Assembly: GCF_030272615.1 (NCBI RefSeq)
Contig: NC_081413.1
Span: forward strand, 16,008,285 to 16,072,284
Direction: 5' to 3'
From: Cryptomeria japonica
Lineage: Eukaryota; Streptophyta; Pinopsida; Cupressales; Cupressaceae
Length of the DNA stretch: 64,000 nucleotides
How positions within the stretch are numbered: the first letter of the stretch is position 1; the number at the start of each line of letters is the position of its first letter. The translations under genes were made by a program, and so were the position numbers. Shown here piece by piece: positions 22,436-32,333 of this stretch. Under the pieces are notes generated by a model. It saw only the letters and a program-made list of their open reading frames with translations. It did no database searches and was not told the DNA's origin.

Positions 22436-22870
22436 TTTGTAATCTCATCCACAACTAGCAATAGAATTAAGAGCCAATACAAATTTGGACTGTGCTACCT
22501 ATAATCTGAATAAATGAGTCAGGTAGGAAATAATACTGTGATAAGAGAAGCATACATGCAAGATTTTATCATAGAAGCCCTTTGATAGAGTAACAGTCAA
22601 AACCGTCTTTCAAATTATTATCAGAAACTAGACAAATAAAATGAGGCAATGTATTGTGGAGTACAATCTGCCCCTGCTTCACTTGGTTACACAATTAAGC
22701 CTATGTCATGAATTACAATGCAATTCTACTTCTTGATGTTATACAACACTATAATATATTTCCCTATTATACAATCCAACTCTTTAAAGTTCTCATGTAG
22801 ATGTTGGATCTCCTCCTTGTGCACTGGAAGGCCTTAGCAGAGAATTGAAGGAAAAATGTTAAGAGTGTTC
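22436..22870 (-). repeat. LTR of G3 (3' copy)
   Basis: Shares TAATCTCATCCACAA, GATAAGAGAAG, AGTACAATCTGCCC, CACTTGGTTAC and GAGTGTTC in the same order with 24,780-25,201. Confidence 0.65.
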
Positions 22871-23149
22871 GCTTCAAATTTTTTTATTTCTGATATTGGG
22901 ATGAAGCCACCCTTAAATGTTGATGGACAGGTTCAAAACTGCTTGGTGATTTCAGAATCATCTCTTGTATGGACCAAGAGTTTCCTTTGGCATCATAACT
23001 TGGTAGTATTTGAGAGAGTTGTTGTTTTTGGAAGTGATTCTCTTAATGAAATTCGATTCTTGATCCTTAATAAATCACACACCTCTTCTTAGAGAGGCTT
23101 TTAGACCCATAGAATCTTAGTGAGTCCTCGAGTGAGGAAAGAGGTTTCA

Positions 23150-23570
23150 TATCTCTTCTGAATACCATTTGGCTTGTTTTGGTGTCTTCACTACGAGTCC
23201 AACTTGTGAAGACTCCTAGTTCCTTTTAAAATTATTCTGCAGCAATGTTCCCTAGAAGCATTTCTTGGTCTCTCACTAACAAGTCCTTGTTGAGTGTAGT
23301 AGCTGTTCTTCTCCCTCTACACAATAGGAACACAAGATTTGTCTTTGTGCAATGGATTGATGGTGATTACCCTTGATCTATTATGGGTATGAAAACCTCT
23401 CAGATAGCATGCTAAACTCTGCAATGTAATTGTCCATTGTCTTGCTTAATATACAACCTCTTTATTTTTTGATTATACTTGTTAGGATAGAAATTTTTAT
23501 GTGGCAATTCCTCAAATTTTCTCCAACTAGACATAGCTGCTTTTCTTTTCTTTTCTTTTCAGCTACATTT
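23150..23570 (-). pseudogene. Ty3/gypsy gag, second piece (G3)
   Basis: The minus-strand reading SSWRKFEELPHKNFYPNKYN, then KRLYIKQ and, after a frameshift, IAEFSMLSERFSYP matches the gypsy gag retrotrans_gag pattern W--F---L---F-P, then L-Q---SV-EY---F--L. Several stops and frameshifts. Confidence 0.6.
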
Positions 23571-23690
23571 TAGGGTTCATTAGAACCCCTCATACCTGTA
23601 TGAATCTTGTTTGGGGCTTGGTTTGCGTCTAGGACACCCTGGGTTTTGTCCTAGGATCTGCCTTGAGCACCTTGAGTTCTTGGGTGGACC

Positions 23691-24077
23691 TTGAGTGAAC
23701 TGAGGACGGATTTGGGCAAACTAACGGGGCCCCAAAGGCCGGCCAAATACCTAATTTTGTCTTTAAGTGATAAGTTTTTCAAAATGTTATTCTCCATGAA
23801 GGTTTGTTTTCAAAAGGCCTTATTACGCCCACTATTTTGGGATCTCTTTTCACATAAGAAACTTGATTACAATGATTGGGGTGAGGAATTGTATCCAACT
23901 GTTGAGTGTGCTGACTTAGACGTTGCTGCACAACTTGTTAAAATCTCTTTAGACGAGGCAACTTCTATGTATGACATGGCTTTTGGAAGTGGCATTGTAA
24001 TTCATTGTGGTTTAAATGAAATTGAACCAAATGTTGACTTTGATGCTCTTGGTGAAGAGCAATATGAAGATTATTGA
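23691..24077 (+). CDS. ORF of unknown function, acidic C-terminus
   Basis: A 128-codon plus-strand frame, opposite to the gag around it. The C-terminal half is compact and acidic: YNDWGEELYPTVECADLDVA, QLVKISLDEATSMYDMAFGS, then NEIEPNVDFDALGEEQYEDY and stop. Amino-acid composition and the acidic end look like real protein, not chance. Upstream, a (TTTTC)n tract ending in CAG at about 23,542-23,563 looks like a splice acceptor. It sits inside a segment that splits the gag of G3, so it was inserted. It could be the C-terminal end of a DNA-transposon transposase or a captured gene fragment; I do not recognise the family. Confidence 0.35.
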   Translation: MSELRTDLGKLTGPQRPAKYLILSLSDKFFKMLFSMKVCFQKALLRPLFWDLFSHKKLDYNDWGEELYPTVECADLDVAAQLVKISLDEATSMYDMAFGSGIVIHCGLNEIEPNVDFDALGEEQYEDY

Positions 24078-24224
24078 ATATTGATTGTAATTTTCATTAC
24101 AAATCACTGAATTTATGATTTTGTTTTATGCGCAGATCATGAGGTACTTAAATATTTTGTTTATTAGCAATAATATGTATTACTGCTTTTATATTTTATA
24201 TACCAACATTCAAGAGAATGTCCC

Positions 24225-24370
24225 GACATTTTGATATTTGCAAAAGACATCTTCTCATTCTGTGCCTCACTAACATTGTGCATGCTGAAATAAACTCCCA
24301 TTTGTTTGATCCAAGTATCTGGAAATTCAGCATTCAGTTGCCCTTTGAATTATTTCATCTTTACTTCTGT
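24225..24370 (-). pseudogene. Ty3/gypsy gag, first piece (G3)
   Basis: The minus-strand reading FKGQLNAEFPDTWIKQMGVY, then FSMHNVSEAQNEKMSFANIK, matches plant gypsy gag (F-G-----VD-WI-QMEVYF--H-VSE--KI-FA--KL). The frame breaks at about 24,225, where the foreign plus-strand segment begins. Confidence 0.7.
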
Positions 24371-24779
24371 TTCAACCTTAAAATGTGGTGTTTTTAGTTT
24401 TTACCCGAATCTCCTTTACTTGCTTTTTCTCCAAGAAGGCTTCTTGGTCTTGTAGGTCCTTAAGCATCTCGAATACCACATTTCTTTGTGAGAGCTTGTA
24501 CTTTTTAACCCTTAGCAGTTTGATCTGACCCTACGTGCTTTTGTTTTTGGCTGCTACATTCTTATTGTTGACTCATCCAATTTAGATTTTTCATTACTAT
24601 TTCCATGTTGCTTTCAAGGGCAATCACAAGGTTCATATCTTTGGATTCTTCAGTCTCGCCTCTTTAATTGTCTTTCACATAGAGATGTCTGAGTTGCAAA
24701 TGTAGAAATCAATTCTTTGATTTCTGTAGGCTACTTTTTTCATATCCCAGGGATTAGTAAGCTGCTCTTATGCCAAATG

Positions 24780-25201
24780 ATTCATAATCTCATCCACAAG
24801 TAGCAGCGTAAATTAAGAATCAATAAAGTCAGGAAGACAAGAATACCAAGATAAGAGAAGTAAGCACATAATATTTCATTTGGGATCCACTTGAAAGGGT
24901 AAAACCAACTTTGGTGTTGGCATATGCACTGCTACTGAATTGTTGTTAGAAGCTAGACAAATACAATAAGGTGTGATATACCGTAGAATACAATCTGCCC
25001 TTCGCTCCACTTGGTTACGCACAAACAGTGTTAAGCCTACGACATGAATTACAACGGAGTTCCACTTCCCCACGTTCTACAACATTTGAATCAACCTCCA
25101 TATGATATGACCAACTCTCTCAAGTCCTTATGTAGATGCTTGGATGTTCTTGTGCACTAGGTCACAGACGTGAATTAGAAGGAGAAATGTTGGAGTGTTC
25201 A
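24780..25201 (-). repeat. LTR of G3 (5' copy) with adjacent primer-binding site
   Basis: On the minus strand it begins TGAACACTCCAACATTTC at 25,201 and ends near 24,780. It is followed by TTGGCATAAGAGCAGC (about 24,764-24,779), a diverged initiator-Met-type primer-binding site. Confidence 0.65.
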
Positions 25202-25427
25202 CGTCAAATTTTCTTTTAAATTTGTAGCCAAGATTATGATAAGTTGGTTTACTTGAATTGCTTGACAAAATTGTTGGGATGGTTCAATTTGAATTTTTTT
25301 TGCCTTTGGTGGACTTTAGATGATGGATTGAAGGACAACATTTTGACTACATACCCCATTTGGCAACCTTATGTAATTTTGACAACATTTGCTTTGCGTT
25401 AAGCAATTTAAGAAGGGGAGGCAGTTA

Positions 25428-26754
25428 TGATACCTGAGATTAATCAGCTTGTTTGACGGTCAAGAAATTGTGTCTGCTGGACAAGTTTATAGGTCCATTA
25501 TAATTCTTTATTGTCATCTGTATTTTAATGTCCAAGCAATTGAGATGCATGTGCAGTTAGCTCAAAATAGGTTGTTAGGTGTTGAATTTGGACATGTTTC
25601 CAGGTGGTAATTTCCTGCGTGGTGCTACCGTTAGCATATTTTGTCGTAGTGTAGTGACTAGATAACACTAGGAGAATTTCTTGGCCTGTGCAGGCACTAT
25701 ATTTACCAAATTTGGACTGAGGCTTGGCACAAAAGCTTGGTAAAAGCTCAGCACAGACTAGACACTTTCAGAAAAGTAAATTATAAAAATATTTTACAAA
25801 AATTGTCATTTTTGAAAAGCTTGGACTGACTTGGCTGGACTCAGCCAGACCTGGATGGTCTCAGGCTCTCAGCCATTCTCACCGAGTCTGTAAAACAAGC
25901 CAGAAGGCATTGCCTTCCCAGCTGAGTACTTGGGACTTTCAGGGTAATTGGTTAGTCTGGTAGTACTGGTTGGCATAAATATCTCTTTGGGAGAATTCTC
26001 CTGTAATATCCAGACAAATTGTTTAGTAGTATTTCAGTGCTGATTTCTTTCATTTCATTTTTATGCAATTATCTATTAAAAAATCTACATTTTTCAATCT
26101 TGCAAAACAAAGAAGATTTTCTTTTTCACTAACATTCAGAATTCTTGGGTTTCATTACTTCAGTTCAGATCCAGCAATTATTGGTATTTTTCAGCTTGAT
26201 ATACTAACATTATACTTTCTCTAGATTTTCTTTTTCACACATATCTCTGCATGAGAATTATCCTTTATTGTCAGTTGTATTTCATTTCTGATTTGTTTCT
26301 ATTTTATGCATTTAGTAGATTAAAAATCTGCATTGTTTCAGTCTTAGAAAAAAATGACTTTTATTTTGCACTCTTTTAGAATTTCAGGTTCCATTTCTTC
26401 AGTTCAGATCTTATATTGATTAGATTTTTACCGCTAGAGTTTCTGGCAGTTATTGCTTTTTTGCAGCTGGATTGACAACATAATAATTGGCTTGAGTTGG
26501 CATATATATCTCCTTAGGAAAAGTCTCTACTGTAATTCCAGTGGTATTGCAGTTCCAATTTCTTTCCATTTTATGCAGTCTCATGTTTAAAAATCTGCAT
26601 ATTTCAATCTTGGAAAAGAAAGAAGATTTTTCTTTTTGCAAATATTTAGAACTTACCGTTCCATTTCTTCAATTTCAATCTTACATTTTCTGATCTAGAT
26701 TTTTTCCCCTAGGGATTCCGGCAATTATTGCTTATTTTCAGCTGGACTCACAAC
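25428..26754 (+). repeat. LTR (plus strand) with internal 264-bp triplication
   Basis: Starts TGATACCTGAG right after AATTTAAGAAGGGGAGGCAG, a good polypurine tract, so it reads as a plus-strand 3' LTR; the 200 bp upstream would be the end of its internal region. The right half consists of three tandem units starting near 25,971, 26,234 and 26,498, each about 264 bp. Each contains CATTTTATGCA-like, AAAATCTGCAT-like and TTTCTTCAGTTCAGAT-like blocks and ends in CAGCTgGAtt-ACAACA. No primer-binding site follows. A solo or 3' LTR. Confidence 0.6.
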
Positions 26755-28020
26755 ATCAAAACTTGCATCAATGGTGTAGAATGAAAATACAAATTCTCAC
26801 TCTATATTGTGAGCATCAGTACAACCATCAGGAAACACTCACCACCTTTTACCAGATGACCACTTACCACAAGACATCACAATAAAAGTACCATGTGTAA
26901 ACCTCATTTCTGAAGATGGACTTTGAAAATGTAAAGGAAAACGTAGGATCAGCATTCCACTATACATTCAAATGAATTTTTACGGAAACTCTTTTAAACT
27001 TAGCATAACCTTTTTGCTACCATCTGCAATGACTCCCATCCATCCTACCAAATTAGTGACCCCTAGGAGTTTATTGGTCCAAAATGTATACATTGAATTT
27101 CTTTTACTTAGTTGGATATGCATCCTCACTCATCACATTTGATGCAAATTTTAACTTCTCGGTATTAAATCATTGTTATCATCTTGACTCCTGTCACTGA
27201 CTTTACATCCTCTGAATCTTTGCCTGAAAATTGTAAAGACTCCCAGCTTGCTTCTTTCTTCCATTTTTTTTATTCTACTCTATCCAGTATTCAAGTAATG
27301 TATGGAATCTCAAAAACTCGTATTGGCCCAACAGGACATTACTTCCGTCTGCACTGTTTCTTCATTGCCTATCCTCTACCATCAAATCAACCTCCCTAGG
27401 AATAGCTTTTGAGATGAACGTATCTACTAAAAAATGGGCATAGTTAGTGTGACCAATGTTTGAAGTAGCTAAATCAAACTTTTGAAAATCGCTTACTAGA
27501 ATTACCACTGGCTTCATAACAAGAGTCTTCCCAAAGATGGAGAGGGATATCTGGTAATTTTACTCAAATTGGTATGATATGAGGAGGCACTATAAGGTGA
27601 TTAAATAAGGAAACCATGACAAGCAATAGGATTTACTCACCCCAAGGCCACAATTTGTCATCACAGATAAGCTCTTTGTCTACATGGGCACCAAATATAG
27701 CAATGAAAAGTAACATTGTTAATAATATCTAGAACATAACACAAGCAGCATAGAAGTGCAAGGAGTAGCAAATTTTTAGCTGGATGTTGTAAAATGTGGA
27801 TTGAAGAATAATGACAACGATTTTGGAAGACTGATTGTCGTAAGTAATTGATCGTCTCTACCATTGAATCCTTTTTTTTTTTGTTTTTTTGTTTATATAC
27901 AAAAGGAAAGCTTGCCTACGTAGGGACATGTCCATACGTGGCAGTTACCACGTGAGGCAACCGTTCATAACAATGTTTGTTAATGTTTAATTTGCTGAAC
28001 TACATGCTCCGTTAGTTTAG
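26755..28020. other. Unassigned stretch
   Basis: No gene motif that I can support. ORFs at 27,184-27,399 (plus) and 27,661-27,864 (minus) lack recognisable domains. A T-rich tract lies at about 27,872-27,893. Confidence 0.4.
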
Positions 28021-28035
28021 TATAATGAGATCGAC

Positions 28036-28098
28036 TATCGTGCCCACTGTGATTACATTATAGTGCATACTGCAATGTAATCACAGTGGCACGATAGA
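28036..28098. repeat. Long hairpin (24-bp stem)
   Basis: CTATCGTGCC-C-ACTGTGATTACATT pairs with AATGTAATCACAGT-GGCACGATAG across a loop of about 14 bases. All 24 pairs are Watson-Crick, with a single unpaired C in the left arm. The next 100 bp repeat parts of the arm (ATCGTGCTCACTGTGAT). Could be a small inverted-repeat transposon remnant or a small-RNA precursor. Confidence 0.85.
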
Positions 28099-28117
28099 TA
28101 TCGTGCTCACTGTGATA

Positions 28118-28196
28118 ATCATCGCAGTGTATACGATGTTACTGTCCATCTACATATCATCGCAGTGTATACGATGTTACTATCCATCTGCATATC
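28118..28196. repeat. Tandem duplication of about 39 bp
   Basis: CATCGCAGTGTATACGATGT followed by TACTGTCCATCTACATAT occurs twice in direct succession with two substitutions, immediately after the hairpin. Confidence 0.85.
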
Positions 28197-28253
28197 GGGA
28201 TTGTGTGTTAATATATCACTCTCCAGAATGACTTTCAGGCATCGAATTAATAA

Positions 28254-28292
<39 letters not shown>
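28254..28292. repeat. (CA)n microsatellite
   Basis: About 18 consecutive CA units. The ORFs crossing it on both strands (poly Cys-Val or Thr-His) are artefacts. Confidence 0.95.
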
Positions 28293-28296
<4 letters not shown>

Positions 28297-28325
28297 AAAA
28301 AAATAGTCGATTTGCCATTAGTTAG

Positions 28326-28546
28326 ATTCACGAGGGCTATATCTTAACACTGGAGGATAATTAACAACAAAATAGACAACCCTAGCAAAGGACACATCCT
28401 TCTCACCAACAACCCCACAAGCTAAAGCAAAACCATTGTGAATATCATGACCAAGAGACATCAAAGTTGTCAATTTATCTACCTTGACTCTCATGCAACC
28501 AACAAGAACACCATCACAACCACCACCATAATTACGAAAATTGCCA
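28326..28546 (-). pseudogene. Unidentified protein-like fragment
   Basis: An open minus-strand frame of about 73 codons with natural-looking composition: Gly-rich start (GGGCDGVLVGCMRVKVDKLT), then LMSLGHDIHNGFALACGVVG and EKDVSFARVV, ending with a stop. No start codon context or flanking exon is evident. I cannot name the family. It may be an exon or a captured gene fragment. Confidence 0.25.
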
Positions 28547-28869
28547 TTTATTAGAAATCAGGATATTAATCTTTATATATTAAATAAAAAATACATAGGA
28601 TGAGAATTATACAAGCATACATTTAACACATTACACAATATATAAATGGCGAAAACTCTTCTAGGTAAAAAAACCTATAAAACATTGTTTTCTTTATTAA
28701 CACGCTTATGAAACGCTCTATTAGATCATATATCAAATTTGGAGCACTTCTTCAACATGGCCAATAATATCTTATGTGCATGTTGATATGATTCAATATA
28801 AAGCTTCAAATTCTCTCACACGTCACAATGAGAGATCCAAGATATAAAATTTCTATAGGTCATGATGTA

Positions 28870-29000
28870 TTGCTTGAAGTTTTTGGATTCAACTGTGTAT
28901 ATTTTGCTAGCATCAACGTTTCAGATCACACTCCATGATAGATCATCAAAATGAGAGAAAATGGATAAATTATAGACTATATAGCTTTAAAAGGAGAGGG
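28870..29000 (-). repeat. Conserved PLE 3' block, copy B
   Basis: On the minus strand TTGATGATCTATCATGGAGT, then GTGATCTGAAACGTTGATGC. It matches copy A at 35,525-35,600, where the first block reads CTGATGATGGATCATGGAGT. The CTGATGA...GAAAC spacing with pairing ATCA/TGAT between them resembles a hammerhead ribozyme core, known from PLE terminal repeats in animals. Copy B carries a C-to-T change in the first core base. Confidence 0.6.
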
Positions 29001-29172
29001 TAGATGAGATGTACAACTATCTAGGACAAGAAAGGACACAAAATAAAAATAATAATAACATAAATAAATAAATATATAAAACAAGAGACACTAAAAAGAT
29101 GAAACCAAAATAACAATCCATACAAAAAGGAATGGAAAAAGAAAAGAGAGCATGCATGCATAAAAGAGTATA

Positions 29173-29204
<32 letters not shown>

Positions 29205-29230
29205 CATATATACGTACAACTGTATACATA

Positions 29231-30535
29231 TTGATGATATGATGAAACTATAAAGATCCGATCAACCACTGGGGGGGGGGTGAATCAGTAGTTCGAAAGT
29301 AAACTAAATTTTCACCAAACTTATTTTCAACTTAGAATCAACTCACAAAGTATATTGGTTTAGACACTTTAACAAATCTGCAACTGTTGTGTTAAACCTT
29401 ACCGGTTGACCTAAAACATCAGTGATATAATGCAACAGATTTGAAACTTAAATATCCTTTGACCAAAACCTTAAACCACTTCACTAATACCAATAATAAC
29501 ATATTTTAGATGATTTCCAATCATTTAGATATATCCATGCAGATTTACAAATCAGTCATATCAACCATACCAAAAAGCACGGTGGGGATGAATACCCACA
29601 AGTATTTTTGAACTCTTTTGAAATTTGCCCTGTTAGGAGCTAAGCTTGGTTAGAAGGTTATACAATAATGCTCTGTTAGGAACATATTTGGTTAAGGACC
29701 ACTCGGTTGAGGGATTGATTACAAATACCCCGTTAAAGGTAACCTTAGTGGAGGATTTCAAATCCAAGCTAATGGATCACCTGGTTAGAGGATTTCAACA
29801 ACTAGCTTGTTAGAGCTTACCGAGTTAAGGGATTTTACTGCTGTAATGGTTAGAGAACAAGTAGTTCTTTGACCAATCTAGAAATAACACTTCCTTGCTG
29901 AATCAGATCCTTTACCGTTCCTATTTGCCTTCACATCATTCTACAGACACACCTCTTGGTTTGGCAACAATCACTTTCACACTTTATCAAATTTGCCAAC
30001 CACTCTATCAATCAATCCATTGACCTTAAAAACAAATACATTAGGCCGGTAACACAACAAAAACCCCAAAATTCTCATAGAGATTACAAACACATGGACT
30101 CAATCTTGACCGTTAGATTACATGCAATCAACTTTACATTCTTCTAGGCATCTACAACCTCTTGGATCATAGCAGTTTGAATCTTGTAACACCACGCATT
30201 TGTCACTTCATACTATGAATTTGATCATTCCCAAGATAAACGGTTATCTTTGCGTGCCAAAACCTTTTCAAAACTCACGTGCAACATGCTTACGTGACAT
30301 CTTCATCACCGATCATCATTCGGTCATAGGTCATCACAATCGATCTCCAAGCTTCATCGGTTAGGGTTTTGCATCTCAATTGGTTAGGGTTACCGATTGA
30401 TCTTCACTGCTTCATTACTGGTTGGTTTACTGCTTCGTTACTGGTTGTTTTACTGCATCATTACCGGTTGCTATTGACATCAATGACAACACTTCCTAAT
30501 ATACTTCTTCGATGCAATCTTCATGCAATGCCAAC
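29231..30535 (-). repeat. LTR-like insertion in the PLE B tail
   Basis: On the minus strand it begins TGTTGGCATTGCATGAAG at 30,535, contains GTTGTCATTGATGTCAATAG and many CCGGTT-type motifs, and near its end has CTGATTCACCCCCCCCCC. The same poly(C) feature before the LTR end occurs in the LTRs at 45,140 and 57,484, so it belongs to a related family. No internal coding region follows, so it is a solo LTR or a fragment. The left end is uncertain and I saw no target duplication. Confidence 0.55.
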
Positions 30536-30959
30536 ATGTTTGAAAAAATAGATTTTTCTTTTTCACCCATACATATATAGATGTACCTTAATATATAAAA
30601 ACACAAGCATAGGAAAGCAAACAAAAGAATATATATAAGAACAAATAAATAAACAAATAAGTATACTTGCACATATATGTGTATGAGTGTACACATATAT
30701 AAGACGATATACACGTGTACATGCATATACGTGCAAAAATATACGCAAATATATGTACAAGTAAAAAAGAAAATATGAACAAATAGGAAAACACAAAAAA
30801 GCAAAGAGAAATGCAGAAGTTAATAAAACAAAAACCGATAAGAAAAGGAACAAACCACAAAAAACAAAGCAACCTAACCTAGGAACCAAAAGGGGGAACC
30901 AAGGAGGGATAAGGAGTGGGGAGGGATGGGGTCTTGAGGCTACTCAAAAGAGGATGCCA

Positions 30960-31542
30960 TGATAAACTTAATGTCCATCCCTCATCGCGATCTAGGTTTG
31001 AAGGGTGGTTATTAATTTCTATCGCCTCCTTGAGTTTTCTTATGAAGAAATTATCTTCTTTAGAAAGGATTTGGGCATACTTTAAACAAATATGGTGCTT
31101 GGTGGCATGCTCATGTTTGATGTCTGCACCGTGTTCCTTGATCCGAGTTTTGAAAAAAATGACCAGTTTCACCAATGTACGTGATACCACAAGAACATAT
31201 GACTTTATAGACTCCAGAATCTAGGAAGCTATCTTTGGGGTCCTTAAGAGAAGGAATGCAGTTCCTCAAGGTGGAATAAGGCTTGAAAGCACATTGAATG
31301 CCCTTATTGAGAAGGATTTTGGAGATCTTATGGGATAGACCAGCCACATAAGGAAAGGTGGGAGAGGGAAGAATGAAGGGAGTGGATGACTTAGGTTTGG
31401 ATAAGTAGGAGGGCTTGAGTTGGTTTAAGGTTCTGGAGATTTGTTTATTGTTGTAACCATTTAGGAGGAAGACATGGTGAAGGTAATCAAACTCCTGGTT
31501 TAAGTTAGCAGCATCACAAATACGAATAGCTCGATAGGTCAA
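30960..31542 (-). pseudogene. PLE GIY-YIG endonuclease domain (copy B)
   Basis: The frame from 31,542 reads through the RT thumb/linker into GVYKVICSCGITYIGETG (31,153-31,204), the GIY-YIG signature with its CSC insertion. After a one-base frameshift in a T run near 31,155 it continues TRIKEHGADIKHEHATKH, then KYAQILSKEDNFFIRKLKEA and IEINNHPSNLDRDEGWTLS. The catalytic Arg (TRIKEH) and Glu (KEAIEI) positions are present, as is the NRD-G--L typical of PLEs. In a live element it nicks target DNA for reverse transcription. The frameshift disables this copy. Confidence 0.88.
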
Positions 31543-31617
31543 GGTTTTGTGGATGCTAACTTTTTGGGTAGGGTGGTGGTGGGAAGAAGAATGAAGGTAA
31601 AGATCAGTGTGGGTGGA

Positions 31618-32333
31618 TTAATGGTAGACAGTACGAGATAGGGTACCATCATGATTGCTAGAGAGCAAAATATCAAGGAAGGGGAGATGGTTGCCAGACT
31701 CACTCTCTTTGGTGAAAGAGATACAAGGGGCCAAACTATTAACGTGGGAGTGGAACTCTTCAAGTTTGGCCAAACCATGTGGCCAACAAACGTTTGTATC
31801 ATCCACATAACGTTTCCACCACATAGGTTTGAGGGGGAAGGAGGAGAGGGCAACCTCTTCAAAGTGCTCCATGCAGAGGTTAGCTATAACAGGAGAGAGA
31901 GGAGAACCCATGGCAACACCATCTACTTGCTCATATATAACGCCTTAGAAAGAGAAGAAGTGGACCTAAGACAAAGTCCAACCAAGGAGGCCATCTCATA
32001 ATTAGTTTTTTGCTTGACAATCTCAATGGAATCGAGTAGAGGAACTTTGGTAAAAAGGGAAACAACATCAAAGCTCACTAAGAGGTCGTTGTTGTCAAGT
32101 TTTTTGTCTTGAATTAAATCAACGAAGTGAGTTGAGTCTTTGACGAAAGAGGTAGATTTGCCAATGAGAGGGGAGATTAACTTGGCTAAGAATGCAACCA
32201 ACTTGTAAGTGGGAGAGCCCATGTTATTGACAATGGGACGAAGGGGGGTGCCAACTTTGTAGAAATTAGGAACATTGTAGATGCGAGGAGTAATTTCTTT
32301 TAAAGGGATCAAAGATTGTTTGGTAGTCATCAA
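31618..32333 (-). pseudogene. PLE reverse transcriptase (copy B)
   Basis: Ordered motifs: IYNVPNFYKVGTPLRPIVNN (fingers, usual Y-LPK-HK-G-PLRPIVS), LLVSFDVVSLFTKVP (motif A with catalytic Asp), YEQVDGVAMGSPLSPVIANL (motif B), and RYVDDTNVCWP (motif C, YVDD). A frameshift near 31,945 separates motif A from motif B, and the segment ends at a stop near 31,618, beyond which the same frame continues into the endonuclease. All three catalytic Asp residues survive. SFDVVSLFT--P is diagnostic of PLE rather than LINE reverse transcriptase. Confidence 0.9.

Larger units (their letters stand above)
22436..25201 (-). mobile_element. Small Ty3/gypsy element (G3), minus strand, pol-less
   Basis: LTR-like copies at about 22,436-22,870 and 24,780-25,201 enclose gag pieces only. 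On the minus strand the right copy is followed by TTGGCATAAGAGCAGC, close to the TTGGTATCAGAGC primer-binding site, so it is the 5' LTR. gag is split by a plus-strand segment (about 23,571-24,225) with its own ORF. No protease, RT or integrase is visible. LTRs are visibly diverged, so it is old. Confidence 0.65.

Noticed and set aside
28254-28292. CRISPR-like or satellite array
   Set aside because: Simple dinucleotide repeat without spacers; plant nuclear context.
28119-28347. ORFs with CVCVCV or HTHTHT runs
   Set aside because: Translation of the (CA)n microsatellite on either strand.
30496-30889. Three overlapping hydrophobic Cys/Tyr/Phe-rich ORFs
   Set aside because: They arise from TA/TG microsatellite and poly-purine tail DNA of PLE B in several frames at once, a composition artefact.
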